From Betaproteobacteria bacterium (lineage in GTDB: Bacteria > Pseudomonadota > Gammaproteobacteria > Burkholderiales > UBA9220), in contig DOVS01000261.1 in the NCBI GenBank assembly GCA_003519965.1, forward strand, positions 1 through 6,136: a DNA stretch of 6,136 nt, read 5' to 3'. Positions within the stretch are counted from its first letter, which is position 1, and every line of letters begins with the position of its first letter. Position numbers and translations under genes: made by a program. Positions 5,739 to 6,136 of this stretch are shown here, one piece after another. Under the pieces are notes generated by a model. That model was given only the letters and a program-made list of their open reading frames with translations, was not told the DNA's origin and did no database searches.

Positions 5739-6136
5739 TTAGCCTGCGCTGGTTTGCAGAAAGCGTTGAATAATATCCGCCAGTCGATCGACGAGTTGCC
5801 GCGCTTCTTCACGGCGGATAATCAGTGGCGGCAGCAGGCGGATCACGGAGTCCGCGGTGACATTAATCAGCAAACCCGCCGCCAACGCCTGTTTGACGAT
5901 CTCGCCGCAAGGGCGGTCTAGCTCGATGCCAATCATCAAACCGATACCGCGTATTTGGACGATGCCGGGAACGCCTGTCAATTGGCTGGCCAGCGCGCCG
6001 CGAATAAATTCACCCTGTTCCGCCGCCTGTTGGCGCAGGTCCGCTTGCTCGATAACATCGAGGGTGGTGAGAGCGGCGGTGCAGGCTAGCGGATTGCCGC
6101 CGAAAGTGGAGCCGTGCGTTCCCGGCTGAAGACCGA
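5739..6136 (-). CDS. argD: Acetylornithine aminotransferase, C-terminal part (5' end beyond the window)
   Basis: The last 131 residues of a class III pyridoxal-phosphate aminotransferase, running off the right edge; the stop is TAA at 5739. The fragment begins with GLQPGTHGSTFGGNPLACTA, the strongly conserved stretch whose GSTFGGNP binds the cofactor phosphate across the dimer interface. It continues with IRGIGLMIGIEL and the C-terminal NVTADSVIRLLPPL typical of ArgD-type enzymes. The lysine that holds pyridoxal phosphate lies upstream, outside the window. The enzyme transfers the amino group of glutamate to N-acetylglutamate semialdehyde, making N-acetylornithine. argF starts 9 bases downstream, which makes an acetylornithine rather than a GABA or other omega-aminotransferase by far the best call. 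It is probably the first visible gene of an argDFG operon whose promoter lies outside. Confidence 0.93.
   Translation of the reverse strand, partial: GLQPGTHGSTFGGNPLACTAALTTLDVIEQADLRQQAAEQGEFIRGALASQLTGVPGIVQIRGIGLMIGIELDRPCGEIVKQALAAGLLINVTADSVIRLLPPLIIRREEARQLVDRLADIIQRFLQTSAG

Noticed and set aside
1..6136. CRISPR array, insertion sequence, prophage, tRNA or defence system
   Set aside because: No regularly spaced repeats, no transposase or integrase motif, no cloverleaf, and all sizeable stretches are covered by conserved housekeeping or metabolic genes.

Overview
The window looks like chromosomal DNA from a moderately GC-rich gammaproteobacterium. This is inferred from protein character (a YajQ/YajL pair, a class of argD-argF-argG cluster, a periplasmic retropepsin-like protease), not from any marker gene. 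Coding density is high. I see no mobile element, tRNA, rRNA, CRISPR array or prophage, and no gap without a gene longer than about 200 bases.

Layout. The left edge holds a 3'-truncated, leftward gene for an exported retropepsin-like aspartic protease. Its start lies back to back with a rightward gene for a free-standing class I glutamine amidotransferase (571-1278); the two start regions touch or overlap. Everything to the right is leftward. Convergent with the amidotransferase is a ferritin-like protein (1304-2137) carrying a complete acyl-ACP-desaturase-style set of six diiron ligands. Next is one uninterrupted reading frame (2221-3285) that encodes a full-length YajQ followed directly by a full-length YajL (DJ-1/PfpI family). 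The right half is arginine biosynthesis: argG (3466-4680), argF (4788-5729) and the C-terminal part of argD (5739 to the right edge), transcribed argD-argF-argG.

How the genes work together. ArgD (N-acetylornithine aminotransferase), ArgF (ornithine carbamoyltransferase) and ArgG (argininosuccinate synthase) are steps of the ornithine-to-arginine route. ArgF turns ornithine and carbamoyl phosphate into citrulline, and ArgG condenses citrulline with aspartate. argD and argF are only 9 nt apart and are surely co-transcribed; argG follows after about 107 nt. YajQ is a small nucleotide-binding protein and YajL an oxidative-stress/protein-repair member of the DJ-1 family. No common pathway with the neighbouring diiron protein can be shown from sequence.

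The most notable observation is the YajQ-YajL read-through. The codon exactly where YajQ should stop is AAA, one base from TAA, while the yajL Shine-Dalgarno and ATG remain intact just downstream. Either this is a genuine recent stop-loss fusion, giving a bifunctional protein plus free YajL, or it is a one-base sequencing error. Nothing else in the window amounts to a clearly new system.
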